Source: Halichondria panicea (lineage: Eukaryota > Porifera > Demospongiae > Suberitida > Halichondriidae). From it: DNA of 64,000 bases. Shown in pieces: positions 1-11,612 of this stretch (position 1 is its first letter; every line of letters begins with the position of its first letter). Under the pieces are notes generated by a model. That model was not told the DNA's origin and did no database searches. It saw nothing but the letters and a program-made list of their open reading frames with translations. Made by a program: the position numbers and the translations under genes. Location: the NCBI RefSeq assembly GCF_963675165.1, contig NC_087386.1:6206066-6270065 (forward strand), written 5' to 3'.

Positions 1-19
1 TGTTTATTTTTATACACAG

Positions 20-81
20 ATCAAGAGTACTTTGCAACAGCTTCTTACGATAGAACATTCAAGTTGTGGGAGAAAGAATAA
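20..81 (+). CDS. PRPF4: U4/U6 snRNP protein Prp4-like, last exon only
   Basis: The window opens in an intron (acceptor AG at 18-19) followed by a short terminal exon. Joined to a split codon it reads about 20 residues ending in SYDRTFKLWEKE and a TAA at 79-81. A near-identical ending, SYDRTFKLW plus a few residues, closes the last WD40 blade of PRPF4, a spliceosomal U4/U6 snRNP protein acting in the nucleus. Only this exon is visible, so the call rests on one strongly conserved motif; another WD40 protein cannot be excluded. The gene converges on the CARD gene, whose stop codon lies 238 bp downstream. Confidence 0.65.
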
Positions 82-318
82 CAACTTATCGTTATCTTTG
101 TATGTGTTTCTGGTATTACCCGTTTTCTTTGTTGACTACGAATCACGGATATTCTCTCATAACTGTTGACAAGAGAATGAGACTATTATTTACACACGAT
201 GTTGATACATGAATTGACAGGTTTAAAAAAACAGGTGTTCAGAATTTGTACTTTATATTCTGAAGAGGAAATTAAAAAGTGATTTTGATGAAAATAATGA
301 AATTATAATATAAATAAA
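82..318 (+). other. PRPF4-like 3' UTR with AATAAA at 313-318
   Basis: AT-rich sequence between two convergent stop codons. An AATAAA hexamer at 313-318 directly abuts the stop codon of the opposite-strand CARD gene at 319. If it is used, the two transcripts overlap tail to tail, with this mRNA ending inside the last exon of its neighbour. No other feature seen. Confidence 0.45.
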
Positions 319-1303
319 TTAATTCCCTTGTTGGCCGCAAGGAAGATCATGATGATAAGGTTCGACCATGCTGTGATGTTGATTCATAAAACAATGCTGG
401 GGGTATTGTAAATGGTGAGTTGACAAAACTGGAGTTGGTTGATGGTACTGAAACATTGGTTGTACTTGTGGTGACTGGTATTGACTGCATTCGTTGTGAG
501 GGATCTGTTGAATATAATGTTCATTTTCCTGTGCTGTGTAGTTTGTATAGTAGTAAGCTGGGTGGTAGGTCGCTTCTGGTTCCTGACAGGGCATGGGCGA
601 GCGAGCCTGGTGGAGAGATTTAAAGTCTGGAGGATTTGAACTCGATGCTAAATGTAGTGAAGGTCGTTTAAATTGAACGTTGAATTGTTTTTGTAGTTCT
701 GCCTCTTTTCGTTGTTGCTCGGCTGCTTTTAGTTGACCTTCTCCTGTGGGAACAATAAAACAAAATCATGACAAAACGATCATATACAGTCTAGATTCTA
801 ACTTAGATAGACATTATAATTATTATTATGGCCTTGACGGTAGGCGTAGAATTGTGTTTTGAGAGCTATCATATTATGGGCATTCTTTTATCACGAAAGA
901 AACCTCTCATTACAAAAATTTATGGTATTTGCTTTACTAACTTACTGTATAACAAGAAATTGTGCTTGAATAAAGCCAGAGTGTCTCCTAAAGCAGTGAG
1001 TAAGTGCAACTGTGTTTGGTCTTCTAATAGAGCTTTGCAGAGAATGTCATATCCACTGGGTCCCTTGGTGACTAGTATGTCCAACAAAACCTCTGCACCC
1101 TCACACGTTGATCTGCTACACGATGACTTGATCGAATCACATTCTCTTGCATTGAGCACAAACTCTTGTCTAAAGACAGTTAGAAACAGCCTTGGGTCCA
1201 GGCTTTGGACCAAAGTGGACCGCATCTGTGTTAGTACAAGTCTCTTTACTCTAGTCATGTCCTCCTCACACATAGAAACGTTGGTTAGGTTTGATGGAGT
1301 CAT
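319..1303 (-). CDS. CARD-domain protein with Q/H/Y-rich tail (2 exons)
   Basis: Two coding exons, 946-1303 and 319-743, join in phase 1 (donor GTAAGT, acceptor CCCACAG) to give 260 residues. Residues about 19-110 form an all-helical domain with the CARD/RAIDD-like pattern (RLVLTQMRSTLVQSL, FRQEFVLNARECDSI, GAEVLLDILVTKGPSGY, LLTALGDTLALF). CARDs are death-fold adaptors in apoptosis and innate-immune scaffolds. After the CARD comes a short charged helix (QQRKEAELQKQ) and a low-complexity tail rich in Gln, His, Tyr and Pro. No caspase, NACHT or kinase domain is present, so it is probably an adaptor. The start was chosen because an in-frame stop lies just upstream. It is divergent from RABGEF1, with 214 bp between the starts. 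The domain call is from pattern; the paralogue is not identified. Confidence 0.75.
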
Positions 1304-1517
1304 CTCTTCTCTTTTGTAGTTAAGTTATTATGACAATTAGTGGTTGACTGTTGCTTTTTAGCTTTATATGATCAAAGTAAACCGTGTGTGCTGAGCCCCT
1401 CCCATATGGCATACAGGAAATACTGGTGACGACAGATTTGTCATAGTTTCTAATATTTGTGACGTCGGAGATGAAACATTAAAATTTTAATTCGGTTAAT
1501 TACAACTGACTGTAACC
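1304..1517. promoter_or_regulatory. shared divergent promoter, CARD gene / RABGEF1
   Basis: Only 214 bp separate two start codons that point away from each other, so both promoters and 5' UTRs must lie here. A TGACGTCGG stretch near 1459-1468 resembles a CRE/ATF site. I see no TATA box at a convincing distance. Regulatory role is inferred from position only. Confidence 0.4.
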
Positions 1518-2519
1518 ATGGACAGGCCAAGTGAAGACAAGTTGTCTCGTCGCTTAACTAACCCAGAACTGCGCTGCAAGAATAAGTAAGCCGGAAAAAT
1601 AAATCATTATGCTCCATTACATTATGATAATTGTGTAGTATGCATCACACCACATGTAGAAGGGTTAATTATGGCTTTATCATTCTGACATGTTCTGATG
1701 TGGTTTTCGTAGATGTGGTTTCTATGGGAACCCGATATACATGGGCTACTGCTCGAAGTGCCACAAGGAGCTTGTTCGTGATGGGGTGAAAGGTCGTGGT
1801 ACTGTGGCTTCACCTCCCGAGAAGCCTCAAGGATCTACAAATGAACGTAAACAAATATTTTGTGGTATGCTTTTCCTCTTTTCCTCTTCATAGGAATTGC
1901 TATTTCTTGTCCCCTGGCCCTATTTGTGTTCCATCGTTTCCTCTGTTGACTGCTAGGTTTATAACCAACGAAAGTGAACACACACACACACACGCACACA
2001 CACACACACACACTAGGCAAGTCTGGCCCGACATTGGGAAACTTTCTTCGATTCGCTACAAAAAAGAAAGTACAAACAACGGCCAAGAAGACAGGGTAAG
2101 ACTATTGTGTACGTGTATATAGCCTTGTTAGACTTTAATGGAGTTAGACTCCCATACACGTACTGTATACAGTATAAGTAACAGTAAACCCATTCCTGTT
2201 CCACTGTTACAGTAGAATCTCATGTAGATAACTATAATTATGTTGTCATCACATTAACTATGATTGCCTCTGCTGCAGCCATGGTCGTTTCTTTGGTTCT
2301 CCTCTGAGGCCGTCTTCCTCTGGTCAGTGGTCAGGTGTGGCAGAGAGCATCAGAGAACCACCACCTGGCAAAAAAGGTCAATACCTAAGTGCGTGTGCAT
2401 TGTCTGTGACAACAGTTCTATATACAATAATAATGTATATGCATGAAGACAGTATCTACACACACCACACACACACACATCCACCATACCACACACACAC
2501 ACACACACATCCACCATAC

Positions 2520-2550
<31 letters not shown>

Positions 2551-5500
2551 ACCCACACACACTCACACACACACACACACACACACACCCACACCACACA
2601 CAGGTAAGAAGCCAGCCTCATCTTCCCGTGTCCTTGAGCCTTTCAACGAATTTCTAAAGACTCTAAAAAAACCAGCTGCACAAGACATTGTTGACCACCT
2701 AAAAAGGTACTTTCTGCGTATATAATTATGTAAACCTCTGTATAATTATAGTTCCTGTAGCTAGACTGGGATTTTAAAATGTCTTCAACTTCAAGCATGA
2801 TCACTGAATAAAAATGCTTCATTTTCCATGTTCTTGTAATAATGTGGTACTTTTTTGTGTGTTTTACCACTAACATTTTGTTTGCTATTGATTATGTCGA
2901 CATCATTTTGTTTTCAGTTTTCACAAGCATATATCGGATAGAGCCACGGCTACTGTGGAGGAGAAGAGCGAAGCTGTTCAAGAGTTCTATATGGTAAGCA
3001 CGTATGGAGTGCTGGGATGTGTCCACACTGGTCGGTGGTGGTGGTTGGTACTAACCACCTCTTAGGCCGATGTTAGGCTGTATAAATGTGTGTTTTGAAT
3101 TGAGTAATTGAGTTGAAAAAAGCCACCCACTCGAGAAATGTCTGGGCATATCCCTGAGAGTGAACCCCTATAAGTATAGTGATGCAAACTACTATGAAAT
3201 AAGGGACACCTTTTAGAATCAGGCAACTCAACCTAACCTATATATAGAAGCATGTAGCACCGAGGGCTTATAAAGAGAAGAGGGCATGCAAATCAGGGCT
3301 ATTCTGGGCAATTTTGGTTGTTCTAATTATACAGCGGATACTATAACATTATTTTGTTCTAGATATCTGGACAAATGGAAATGTTCTAGTTTTAGAGTTG
3401 TGCAATTAGATAGCTCTGCCCATATACATTAATGGTGGCTTTCCGGCTGTTGATTTACATACCACCGTCACGTACGATAGTGCTGTTTCCACAAATTAAC
3501 ACAATGGTATCTGGTGGATTTGAATCACAATAATATAACAATGTATCAGAAGTATACTGTTCCAATGTGTGAGAATTCACCTCTGCATCATTTTAGTCCA
3601 TTGTATATTGTACATGAATTAATTATTATTATATCTTAGTTCCTTAATAGTTTTTTAGTTTCCTTAATGCACTATTTGAACTATTTGAACTAACTAAAGC
3701 AGCTATCAATTTACAATACAAGCCATGAACAGCAGTGGCGGATGTAGGGGAGCTTCAGTAGTCAAATTTGTGTTTATCAATAACTTATGCAAACTAACCA
3801 GACAAAACCCCTTTCTTCTTTATTTCTCGGATCTGCCACTGAACAGGCTACACATTTTTATCATTTTTGCAGTATTGACCAGTAATATTAATTTTTCACG
3901 TACGATAGTGCTTTTTCCACAAATTAACACAATGGTATCTGGTGGATTTGAATCACAATATATAACAATGTATCAGAAGTATACTGTTCCGATGTGTGAG
4001 AATTCACCTCTGCATCATTTTAGTCCATTGTATATGTACATGAATTAATTATTATTATATCTTAGTTCCTTAATAGTTTTTTAGTTTCCTTAATGTACTA
4101 TTTGTACTATTTGCACTATTTGAACTAACTAAAGCAGCTATCAATTTACAATATAAGCCATGAACAGCAGTGGCGGATGTAGGGGAGCTTCAGTAGTCAA
4201 ATTTGTTTAATGTTTATCAATAACTTATACAAACTAACCAGACAAAACCCCTTTCTTCTTTATTTCCTGGATCTGCCACTGAACAAGCTACAAATTTTTA
4301 TCATTTTTGCAGTATCGACCAGTAATATTAATTTTAGCAACTGCATGTATGATTATTGTATGTGGCAATGTCTCTACCACGTGTGTATTGGTGTATATAG
4401 GACATGGCAGAGAGACTGCAGACACACACTCTGTTCCGTAACATGACAGAGGAGCAACAGGGAGAGATGTTGGATGGGATTGAGAAACACCTCATGACCA
4501 ACATATACCACGAGTGAGTGTCACATGATCAGGGATGTGCCCTCAAGTGGTGTCACATGACCAGGGACGTGCCCTCAAGGGGTGTCACATGACCAGGGAC
4601 GTGCCCTCAAGTGGTGTCACATGACCAGGGATGTGCCCTCAGGTGGTGTCACATGACCAGGGATGTGCCCTCAGGTGGTGTCACATGACCAGGGATGTGC
4701 CCTCAAGTGGTGTCACATGACCAGGGACGTGCCCTCAAGGGGTGTCACATGACCAGGGACGTGCCCTCAAGTGGTGGCTATTTTTAATCCTCAATCTCAC
4801 AAATTTACCTTTTTTGTGTACGTGTAGTGAGCTCATAGGAGGTGGTTATGTGGTGGTTAGTGTCAGCCACCACTGACCAGTGTGGGCACATCCCTGCATG
4901 ACTGTTGTATGACTCTGTCTAGCAGTATAGTTAGTGTCCGCGTGTTCCTCATTTTGTTCCTATTGGCTCTTCGTCTCTAATATCCTATCACATGACTCTG
5001 ATTAGCGTGTCAAAGATCGTAATTGTACATGCATTGATTAGCCTCGATTCCAGGCCACCCTCGAAACTCGAAACTCTATTCTCCCTCCCTGTGGCCTGGT
5101 ATTAATAGAGGCTAGCATTGACAGTACTGTACATTTAGTCCTACTTATTGCTTTGTGTATATGTACCCTAGCTATCACATGACCTTGCAGTGTGTACAGC
5201 CCAGCGTCTTGTGACGATGAGATGAAGGATCTGTTGTTCCAGAGGCGTATTCGCATGCTCAACTGGCTGGAGACAAAACATCTGGACATACCTCTCAAAC
5301 TAGACCACCCTGGGGTACAGGAGCTGATCACCAAGGGACAGCAGGGTACGCTCAGTTCAGTGTCCGTAAGCTATAAGCTAGGATTGTTAATTAAGATATA
5401 ATAATAACTATATGGGTGGCTTTTTAAGCCCTCGGGATTTGGGACACTATAACACATAGATACCGAATTTATTTGTAAGTACTGTGTGTACATCATGACA

Positions 5501-7264
5501 TAATAATTATTGTAATAAAGTCTGGCCTTAATACTCTAGTGCTGAAGTGCTCTTGTATCACCATAACATAAATATCAAAGTAATACCTCAACTCTCATGC
5601 TTACCCCCCCCCCCCCCATAGAGCTGTGGGCCATGGATGATAAGAAGGCTCCCCAGGACAAGCTCAACTGTATCTCCAAGTGTTGTATGACTCTGCTCTC
5701 TGCTCTGAGACTGAGTCAGGAGGGACCAGCCAGTGCTGATGAGTTCCTCCCCTCACTCATATTCATGATCATCTACACCAGTCCTCAACACTTCCACTCG
5801 AATATAAAGTACGTACTGTGTGTGTGTATGTGTGCATTTCTCAACCGCCTTTTGTATATGTATACAATCATGTTACAGTAGCTATAATACATTTCATAGA
5901 ATGTTTTGCGAGCATCAAATATTTGCGAATTTTGCGATGGTTGATCAATTCGCAACAATAAAATCCTACACGATCTTTGCCAGAACGCAATAGTTAGATC
6001 TCAAAGGGGTAAATTTTCTGCTGATTTGGCTCATTCGCAAAGGTTGTTCACCCGCAAAATATTCTAGTAATACAGTATACATGTCCATGCTTGTACCTGT
6101 ATTGTATGTACTAACGTTTTTAACGTGATTGCGTGATAATGCAACCTAGTTGCTCAATTTTGTCGTTAAGATAATTGTTTTGATTGTCCTATAGAAACGC
6201 TCACTGTATGTATGTATATGTGTGTGTGTGTGTTACCCCCCACCTCTTCTCATACCCCCCACAGCTACATAACTCGATTCAGTAACCCAGTCAGGATCAT
6301 GAGTGGAGAGACTGGCTACTTCTTCACTAACCTGGTTAGTAACTAAGGGTAGTAGTTGTCCCTAGGCCTCAAAATTGAAAGAGCTACTGATGTATCTAAA
6401 AAATAGTTTGATTTCTAAAAATAGAGAGTTCCCATTATAGAAGAGTATGATGTATACCTGTGTACCGTATATTTTTTTATTGAGCTACAATATAGAACAG
6501 TTGCACATGAAGCACATTCCCTGCTCTCCAGTGTGGAGCAGTCTCCTTCATAGAGAACGTGAGAGCTGAGAACCTGTGCACTGTGAAGGATGGAGTGACG
6601 GTATGTATGACTGAGGAGGAGTACAACACTAAGATGGGCTATGTGGACGGTAAATCAGACGTTGACCTACTCCTGGCCGAGGGGTGGGAGGAGGTAGAGG
6701 AGGACAATGAGCACAAACAAATACTAGAGGTACATCATCACATGATCACATGATCACATGTACTAGGACATAATTATATAGCCTCTGAGTTAGTTTGAGA
6801 AGAGCTTGTCAAAGTTTTATTTTGTAAGAATGATTTATGTGCATTTTTGCATCAAGAAAACAGTTTTGGTTTATGTATACACAGCTAGGAAGTTATTTAA
6901 TAATTCATGCATACTCGGTATACCCCCCTCCCACACACACACACACACACACATATTCATCCGCCCACTACACACACACACACATTCACCTGCCCACCAC
7001 ACACACACACAGTCACGTGCACCTGCCCACCACACACACACACATTCACCCGCCCACACCACACACACACAGTCGTGTAGTGAGGGTATGGATGAGCTGA
7101 CAGGGCGACTGACAGAGCTGCTCAAGGAACTGGACCAGCTAGGCTCTCAAATGATGGAGTTTAGAAATGGACTGAAGGAGCAGGTTGATTCCATCCTCAC
7201 CGCCCCCCACAGTCCCTCACCTCCCACTGAAAACCTCATAGACTTCACTATTAAACATACTTAA
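1518..7264 (+). CDS. RABGEF1: Rab5 GDP/GTP exchange factor (Rabex-5)
   Basis: Twelve exons in one continuous frame, 490 residues (human Rabex-5 is 491): 1518-1585, 1713-1846, 2017-2095, 2279-2376, 2604-2706, 2918-2993, 4401-4513, 5191-5345, 5622-5808, 6265-6334, 6532-6729, 7073-7264. The N terminus carries an A20 zinc finger, C-x3-C-x11-C-x2-C at residues 20-39 (KCGFYGNPIYMGYCSKC), which binds ubiquitin in the family. Then a FNEFLKTL helix and helical bundle, and a VPS9 catalytic domain from about residue 225 with ASADEFLPSL and GYFFTNL, which hold the Asp, Tyr and Thr aligned with catalytic residues of Rabex-5. A C-terminal coiled coil (LTGRLTELLKELDQLGSQ) matches the Rabaptin-binding region. 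It activates Rab5 on early endosomes. Several acceptors lie at the end of (CA)n tracts. Small internal exons make single boundaries uncertain by a few bases, but all phases fit. Confidence 0.93.
1979..2014. repeat. (CA)n tract forming the RABGEF1 intron 2 acceptor
   Basis: An imperfect CA dinucleotide run ends in CACTAG and leads straight into exon 3. It replaces the usual pyrimidine tract. Confidence 0.8.
2458..2603. repeat. compound (CA)n / CCACCATACCACA repeat at RABGEF1 intron 4 acceptor
   Basis: CA runs are interrupted by two copies of a TCCACCATACCACA block and by CACCCAC interruptions. The tract ends in CACACAG at 2603, the acceptor of exon 5. Confidence 0.85.
3469..4336. repeat. tandem duplication, about 430-bp unit, in RABGEF1 intron 6
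   Basis: Sequence from CACGTACGATAGTGCT at 3469 recurs at 3897, and ATGAACAGCAGTGGCGGATG at 3725 recurs at 4160, giving an offset of 428-435 bp. The copies differ by a few substitutions and short indels, so the event is fairly recent. It adds about 430 bp to the intron and has no coding content. Confidence 0.85.
4519..4778. repeat. 32-bp tandem repeat, about 8 copies, derived from a MITE end
   Basis: The unit contains GTGTCACATGACCAGGGATG followed by TGCCCTCAAGTG, with GGGACG and GGGATG variants. The last copy runs on into a MITE-like body that ends in GTGGGCACATCCCTG near 4896, the inverse of CAGGGATGTGCCC in the unit. The array therefore looks like amplification of flank plus left terminus of that element. 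Confidence 0.85.
4769..4900. mobile_element. MITE-like element with CAGGGATGTGCCC termini
   Basis: Terminal inverted repeats CAGGGA(C/T)GTGCCC and GGGCACATCCCTG flank about 110 bp that include GGAGGTGGTTATGTGGTGGTTAGTG. CATGAC occurs on both outer sides and could be a 6-bp target duplication. Related copies lie at 3015-3165 and 19548-19685. The family is probably a non-autonomous DNA transposon. Confidence 0.55.
5039..5114. mobile_element. short MITE with TAGCCTCGATTCCAGGCC terminus
   Basis: A 76-bp palindromic element in RABGEF1 intron 7: TAGCCTCGATTCCAGGCC on the left and GGCCTGGTATTAATAGAGGCTA on the right. It belongs to the same family as the approximately 520-bp elements at 49965-50495 and 62325-62840. 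Confidence 0.6.
5890..6073. mobile_element. MITE, family with GAATGTTTTGCGAGC / CGCAAAATATTCTAG ends
   Basis: A dispersed element of about 180 bp with inverted ends around GAATGTTTTGCG and CGCAAAATATTC and an internal GATCAATTCGCAACAATAAA. Other copies are at about 14461-14636, 18674-18888, 20692-20803 (degraded) and 44594-44786. No coding capacity. Confidence 0.65.
6930..7072. repeat. compound (CA)n minisatellite before RABGEF1 last exon
   Basis: Alternating CA runs and TTCACC(T/C)GCCCACC blocks, four or five irregular units of about 30 bp. It ends in CACACAG at 7072, the acceptor of exon 12. Confidence 0.8.
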
Positions 7265-7549
7265 GAAGCTCTTAGACTTGCTGTTCAGTGTGTGTTTTGA
7301 TTTTTACAACTTCAGATGATTAATTACTGTAACATGATTGTAATGCTACACATGTACAAGCCATGCTGTTTCATATAATTATATCACATGATTCGATATA
7401 TAGCAAATTAATTCACAGAAAAATAACTTGGATGTGGCATGTTTGAGAGAGATAATAACATGCGTAAAAATAATGTTGTTTGAGTCACAAAAATATATCT
7501 TAATGCCAATCACCTACATTAGATGCAAACACCACACAGTACGTGTTCC
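7265..7549. other. 3' intergenic spacer, RABGEF1 / O-acetyltransferase (convergent)
   Basis: Two stop codons face each other across 285 bp of AT-rich sequence that must hold both 3' UTRs. I see no repeat or further coding signal. Confidence 0.5.
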
Positions 7550-10500
7550 TCAGTGGACCTCTGACTCCAGGTAACCCTGCATGTATATAATGATAGGAAC
7601 AATTAAAACAAGAATAAAAATTAATAGTATATAAACACTGTGACTGTATTTACTGGCTTCCTGTACAGGCCAAGCAATAACATAGAATTGAAAAGAATTT
7701 TCGTCAATAAACAGAAATGTGCTACTAACAGGCCTGGGCGTGGACCCTTGGAATGGTTACCATGGAGACTAAAGGTCATACCTTCATTGCCGCCCCCACA
7801 TTGTTGACGTCCAGTAGGAAAGTGTCATGCCCATATATGGAGGTCAACTCGTAATACGTCACACTGTTGTTCCCTGCAAGACAAAGGATATAAGATAAAC
7901 ACGCACACACACACACGATGTACCCCCCCCCTGTAGAGTCAAAACTGAACTCTTGAGTTTCTAATTTCAATTGCTACTTCTTTCCAACAATTATACTAAA
8001 CTTCAAAATTAGCCGATTTTTTCCCTATACCTATGATTGTATAATAGCCCACAATTTTTGTCGAAATCAGCCCTGAAAAATATTAACTTTCAATTATATA
8101 TAATATATAATAATTATTATGAAGAAAATGCTTGGTCTAGAAATTGTATACAATCCAAACTTAAGTTATGGCCGTCCTAAAGTCACTGGCTGACTAAAAA
8201 AAATGAAAGCACCGCAGGTGCTGATGCCTCGGTGGAGATGCCAAAGCTACATAACATAAAGCTGCTTTTATTCATGCATGCAAACTCAAAGAGTGGGTAA
8301 TGATCGACCATGATTGTTGTTAAAAACGATCGATGCCAAAACTTCAAGTCTAAAATTATTAATGGCTGCCGTCTGCAGAGCCTTGCAGGTCTCTTCTCAC
8401 TCTTGCAGCTACCAATAGCTAGCGTTCTAGTGCAGAGCTAACTACTAAGTAGAGTAGCAACACTCAGTAAACAAGTTTGGCTACGTGCTCTTCTCAAAAG
8501 GCTGCAATGGCATTCCAAGTAAGCAAAACTAAGCATAACTTGAGAACGAAGATTATTTTGCAAATCCACGAATTAAAATCCAAGTAAACATGACTAGAAG
8601 CCTATAGAAACTCTTACTTACACTTGATTCATCCTTGAGCAGCTGTAGCAGTCTACACACACACACAGACACACAAACGGTATACCTCGCTTGCGCATGC
8701 GCACCGAGGCATAATTAAAAAAGGTAATGATTATGACATACCAGCTTCCTTGAGCAAGGTTGCCATTTGTCGTTGCTGCTCTACTGGAAACAGTACATCA
8801 GAGTTGACCCCTAGTACAAGGACAGGGGCTCGTACTCTAGCCACACCCTCTAACAACGACGAGTGCCCCGCCCCCATGTCAAACATGTCCATCGCCTTGG
8901 AGATGTACAAGATGGAATTAGGGTCATAGGCTTCACAAAACTTTTCTCCCTGTAAAAAAAACAAAACAAAAATGGGATCACTATGATTTGTGCTGATCCT
9001 ACACACCATACACACAGGTAGGTATATACGTGAGTGATGGTGTAAGGAATGGAAGGGAGGCTTCTATGTGCGAACCTCAGATTTCCCAAGTATTTAGTAG
9101 CCATCGCTGATCTAATCACACTAATTGCATCCCCAACATGTTTTGGTAATCAGACGTTCCCCAACACAAGTTATGGACAATCAAAATTAGCTTCAAAAAC
9201 AGCCCTGATTTATAAGACAATTGGCCCCAAAATCCAAAATAAAACTTATCTACATAATTATTGTAGCACTATTGAAGCCATATGTGGGAGCCTATAGCAA
9301 CCACGCCCACTCACTTGGTTCTCCAGGTAGGTCTCCACGAGGAAGTCTGGACAGAAATCAGGAGCTGAGTCAGGACTTGCTCTCTGATGTCCAAACCTCT
9401 CCAACCACTCAGGTCCACTACGATAAGTGATGGTGCCCACCTCCCTGCAAACATGGACAGTATAAAAGATTAATTAAATAAATAATGGTCAAGAACTTCT
9501 AAGCTTTCAGCTCGAGTGGAACTTCCATTCATCATACATTTTGACATTGGATCTGAAACAGTACTGGCTGTTGAGAAAATGTTCAACTACAACCCCTCTC
9601 CGTTTAATCAATGGATTGGGTACTCTTTCAGCTGCCAATAACTTGAACTTTGTGGGTTTCAATATCAACTGAAAGCTTAGAAAGAGACCTTTCATCACAG
9701 TTTATATTTGAGAGATCAAAGTACTTCAATTTTGTCACATGGATTATAGCCCTGGTCCAAGGCTGTAATAAAGAGGTGACCTGCAAGCTAACACTGGTAG
9801 ATTGATTTTAATTTAGGGCCCATTAACCTAGCTGTATTATAGAGGGTTTCATTAATGTAAGTTGAATAATTATACAGTAACTCACCTAGCATGCTGCATA
9901 CCGACCCTGGGGAAGCTATTGCCATAGTAACGACCTTGGTTCCAGTCTGGGTCGGACATGAGGATACGTCGCTGCACGTAACGCAGGGCGATGGAAGAGG
10001 GATGTGTCCGAACACACGCCGATATGGTGACAACACTGCACAATAATAACAAAACAACGGATAAGAATAAAATGCCATCACATGTAATTGTTTCTAGAGT
10101 ATGTTTTTACTGTAAGGCATATAAAATCATTCTAACATTTTCCCAAAAGTCAATAATAACATAGATATACGTGGTTATCAGTAGCCCCACCCCCTAGGGA
10201 GGGACCCCCACTGAACCCCACCCCCTGACTTACCGTCCAACTCGCTGTGGGAAGAGTGCAGCGGCCATGAGGCTCTGCATACCTCCCAGGGACGGACCCA
10301 CTGAGGCGTGCAGTCTCTCCACTTTTAGGTGATCTAATAAAAGGAATTGACAGTGTACCATATCCTCCACCGATAATATAGGAAACGTCATAGCGTACTC
10401 TGACCCCGTGAGGGGGTTGACGGAGCTGGGGCCGCTGGTGCCATAGCAACCACCCAGATTGTTTGAGCAGATAATGAAGAATTTGTTTGTGTCCAATGCT

Positions 10501-11612
10501 TTGCCAGGTCCAATGAACTTTTCCCACCAACCGGGACCGGGGTTGTCCTGTGGAGTGGGCATGTGTATGTGTGTGTAGGGGAGGGTACCACAGAATCTGG
10601 TTATTAGCACACATGCTTATAAATGGAACTAATGAGGTGCTTATAAAAAGTGGCGATTAGTACTTGTACAGCTAGTCCATTAGTGATTGCTGTGAAAGTT
10701 GTGATGGTGTGATGGTTGTGCCGCCCACCTGATTGCTCCTAGCGTGTGCAGAAGCCGACAGCCCAGTGTGGACGAGGATAGCATTGGATCGGTCTTCATT
10801 GAGCTCCCCCCATGTCTCATACGCCACATTCAGAGATGGAATGACTCCGCCATGTTTGAAGGTGAAGTTATCTTTGTGTGTGAAAAGACTGTGTCCATCA
10901 ATATTCTCTCCGTATGCTCCCTTCAATCCGATTGGTCCATTCTTTTCCTTCAGCCTGCGTGTGTGTGGGGGGGGGCGTACTAGTAATCCAGGGAATGCAT
11001 GTACACCTCATTGAGTGCTCAATATACCGTATAAATTCTTACACACAATAATTATATACCGTATAGCGGGTAATTTTCGGGGGACAAAATATTCATGGTT
11101 CAGCAATATTGAAACATTTCGTGGGCAATATTTTCGTGGTTGGAGCTTGCACTGCAGGTAAAGGTAGGCAAGGTCGCTTCATTCGTGGGTAAAATATTCG
11201 TGGTCAGACCTCCAACCACGAAAACCACGAATAGTTTTGCCCCACGAAAATTACACGCTATACGGTACTCCACATCACAGATTCTCAAGAATGATAGTAT
11301 CCGTGGTGCTCCCAGTTACTGAAGCTATACACGTACTTATCATTTATTGTACTCATCTAGTCTGCAAGTGGAGTACCACTCAAATATAAGCACCACTAGG
11401 ACATTTCGCTAACGACAATTTTTATATGGTACTAAATTAATAGCGTAAATTGGTTGATGGACAGCAACGTACTTGGTGTAGCATGGCAACGGCTCCTCAC
11501 GTCGTCCAATAAACAATGGCTGCTGTTGTTCTGACAAAGATCCAGTAGTACTGAGCAGTCTCACCATCCTTCGCATTATTGAGGGGACAAGTAACTTCCT
11601 CGATATGCTCAT
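7550..11612 (-). CDS. homoserine/serine O-acetyltransferase (MetX/Cys2 family)
   Basis: Eight exons (listed 3' to 5': 7550-7576, 7782-7873, 8742-8949, 9315-9444, 9886-10035, 10234-10547, 10729-10954, 11473-11612) give 428 residues in one frame. It is an alpha/beta-hydrolase acyltransferase. The nucleophile elbow is VGPSLGGMQ, the acid is the Asp in VNSDVLFP, and the base is the His in YGHDTFL. Family signatures [28 protein letters not shown] and [17 protein letters not shown] are clear. Members transfer acetyl from acetyl-CoA to homoserine (MET2) or serine (fungal Cys2) for methionine or cysteine synthesis. The first about 30 residues ([20 protein letters not shown]) are basic and lack acids, like a mitochondrial presequence. 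Seven GT-AG introns exclude bacterial contamination. Vertebrates lack this enzyme; a Cys2-like route has been reported in corals and other invertebrates, so serine is the more likely substrate (inference). Confidence 0.9.
8171..8712. mobile_element. dispersed repeat with internal CA tract, copy 1
   Basis: Begins near TGAAAGCACCGCAGGTG and ends at CTTGCGCATGCGCACCGAGG, with TGCCTCGGTG / CACCGAGGCA as inverted ends. It shares ATGATCGACCATGATTGTTG and ACGAAGCTTTATTTTGCA-like segments with a second copy at 45385-46150, where the CA tract has grown to about 300 bp. It sits in the intron between the seventh and sixth exons of the O-acetyltransferase. No ORF. Confidence 0.6.
11057..11267. mobile_element. 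MITE, TACCGTATAGCGGGTAATTT family, copy 1
   Basis: Terminal inverted repeats TACCGTATAGCGGGTAATTT and (inverted) AAATTACACGCTATACGGTA bound 211 bp with internal CGTGG/CCACGAA motifs. TA at both ends is consistent with a TA target duplication. Four more copies are in the window (14867-15063, 20031-20244, 35166-35403, 44396-44565). Confidence 0.8.

Noticed and set aside
1796-2204. ORFs through RABGEF1 introns 2-3
   Set aside because: They read through CA tracts and splice sites that the 12-exon model explains better.
7550-11612. Bacterial contamination or symbiont DNA for the O-acetyltransferase
   Set aside because: Seven phase-consistent GT-AG introns and flanking animal genes on both sides.
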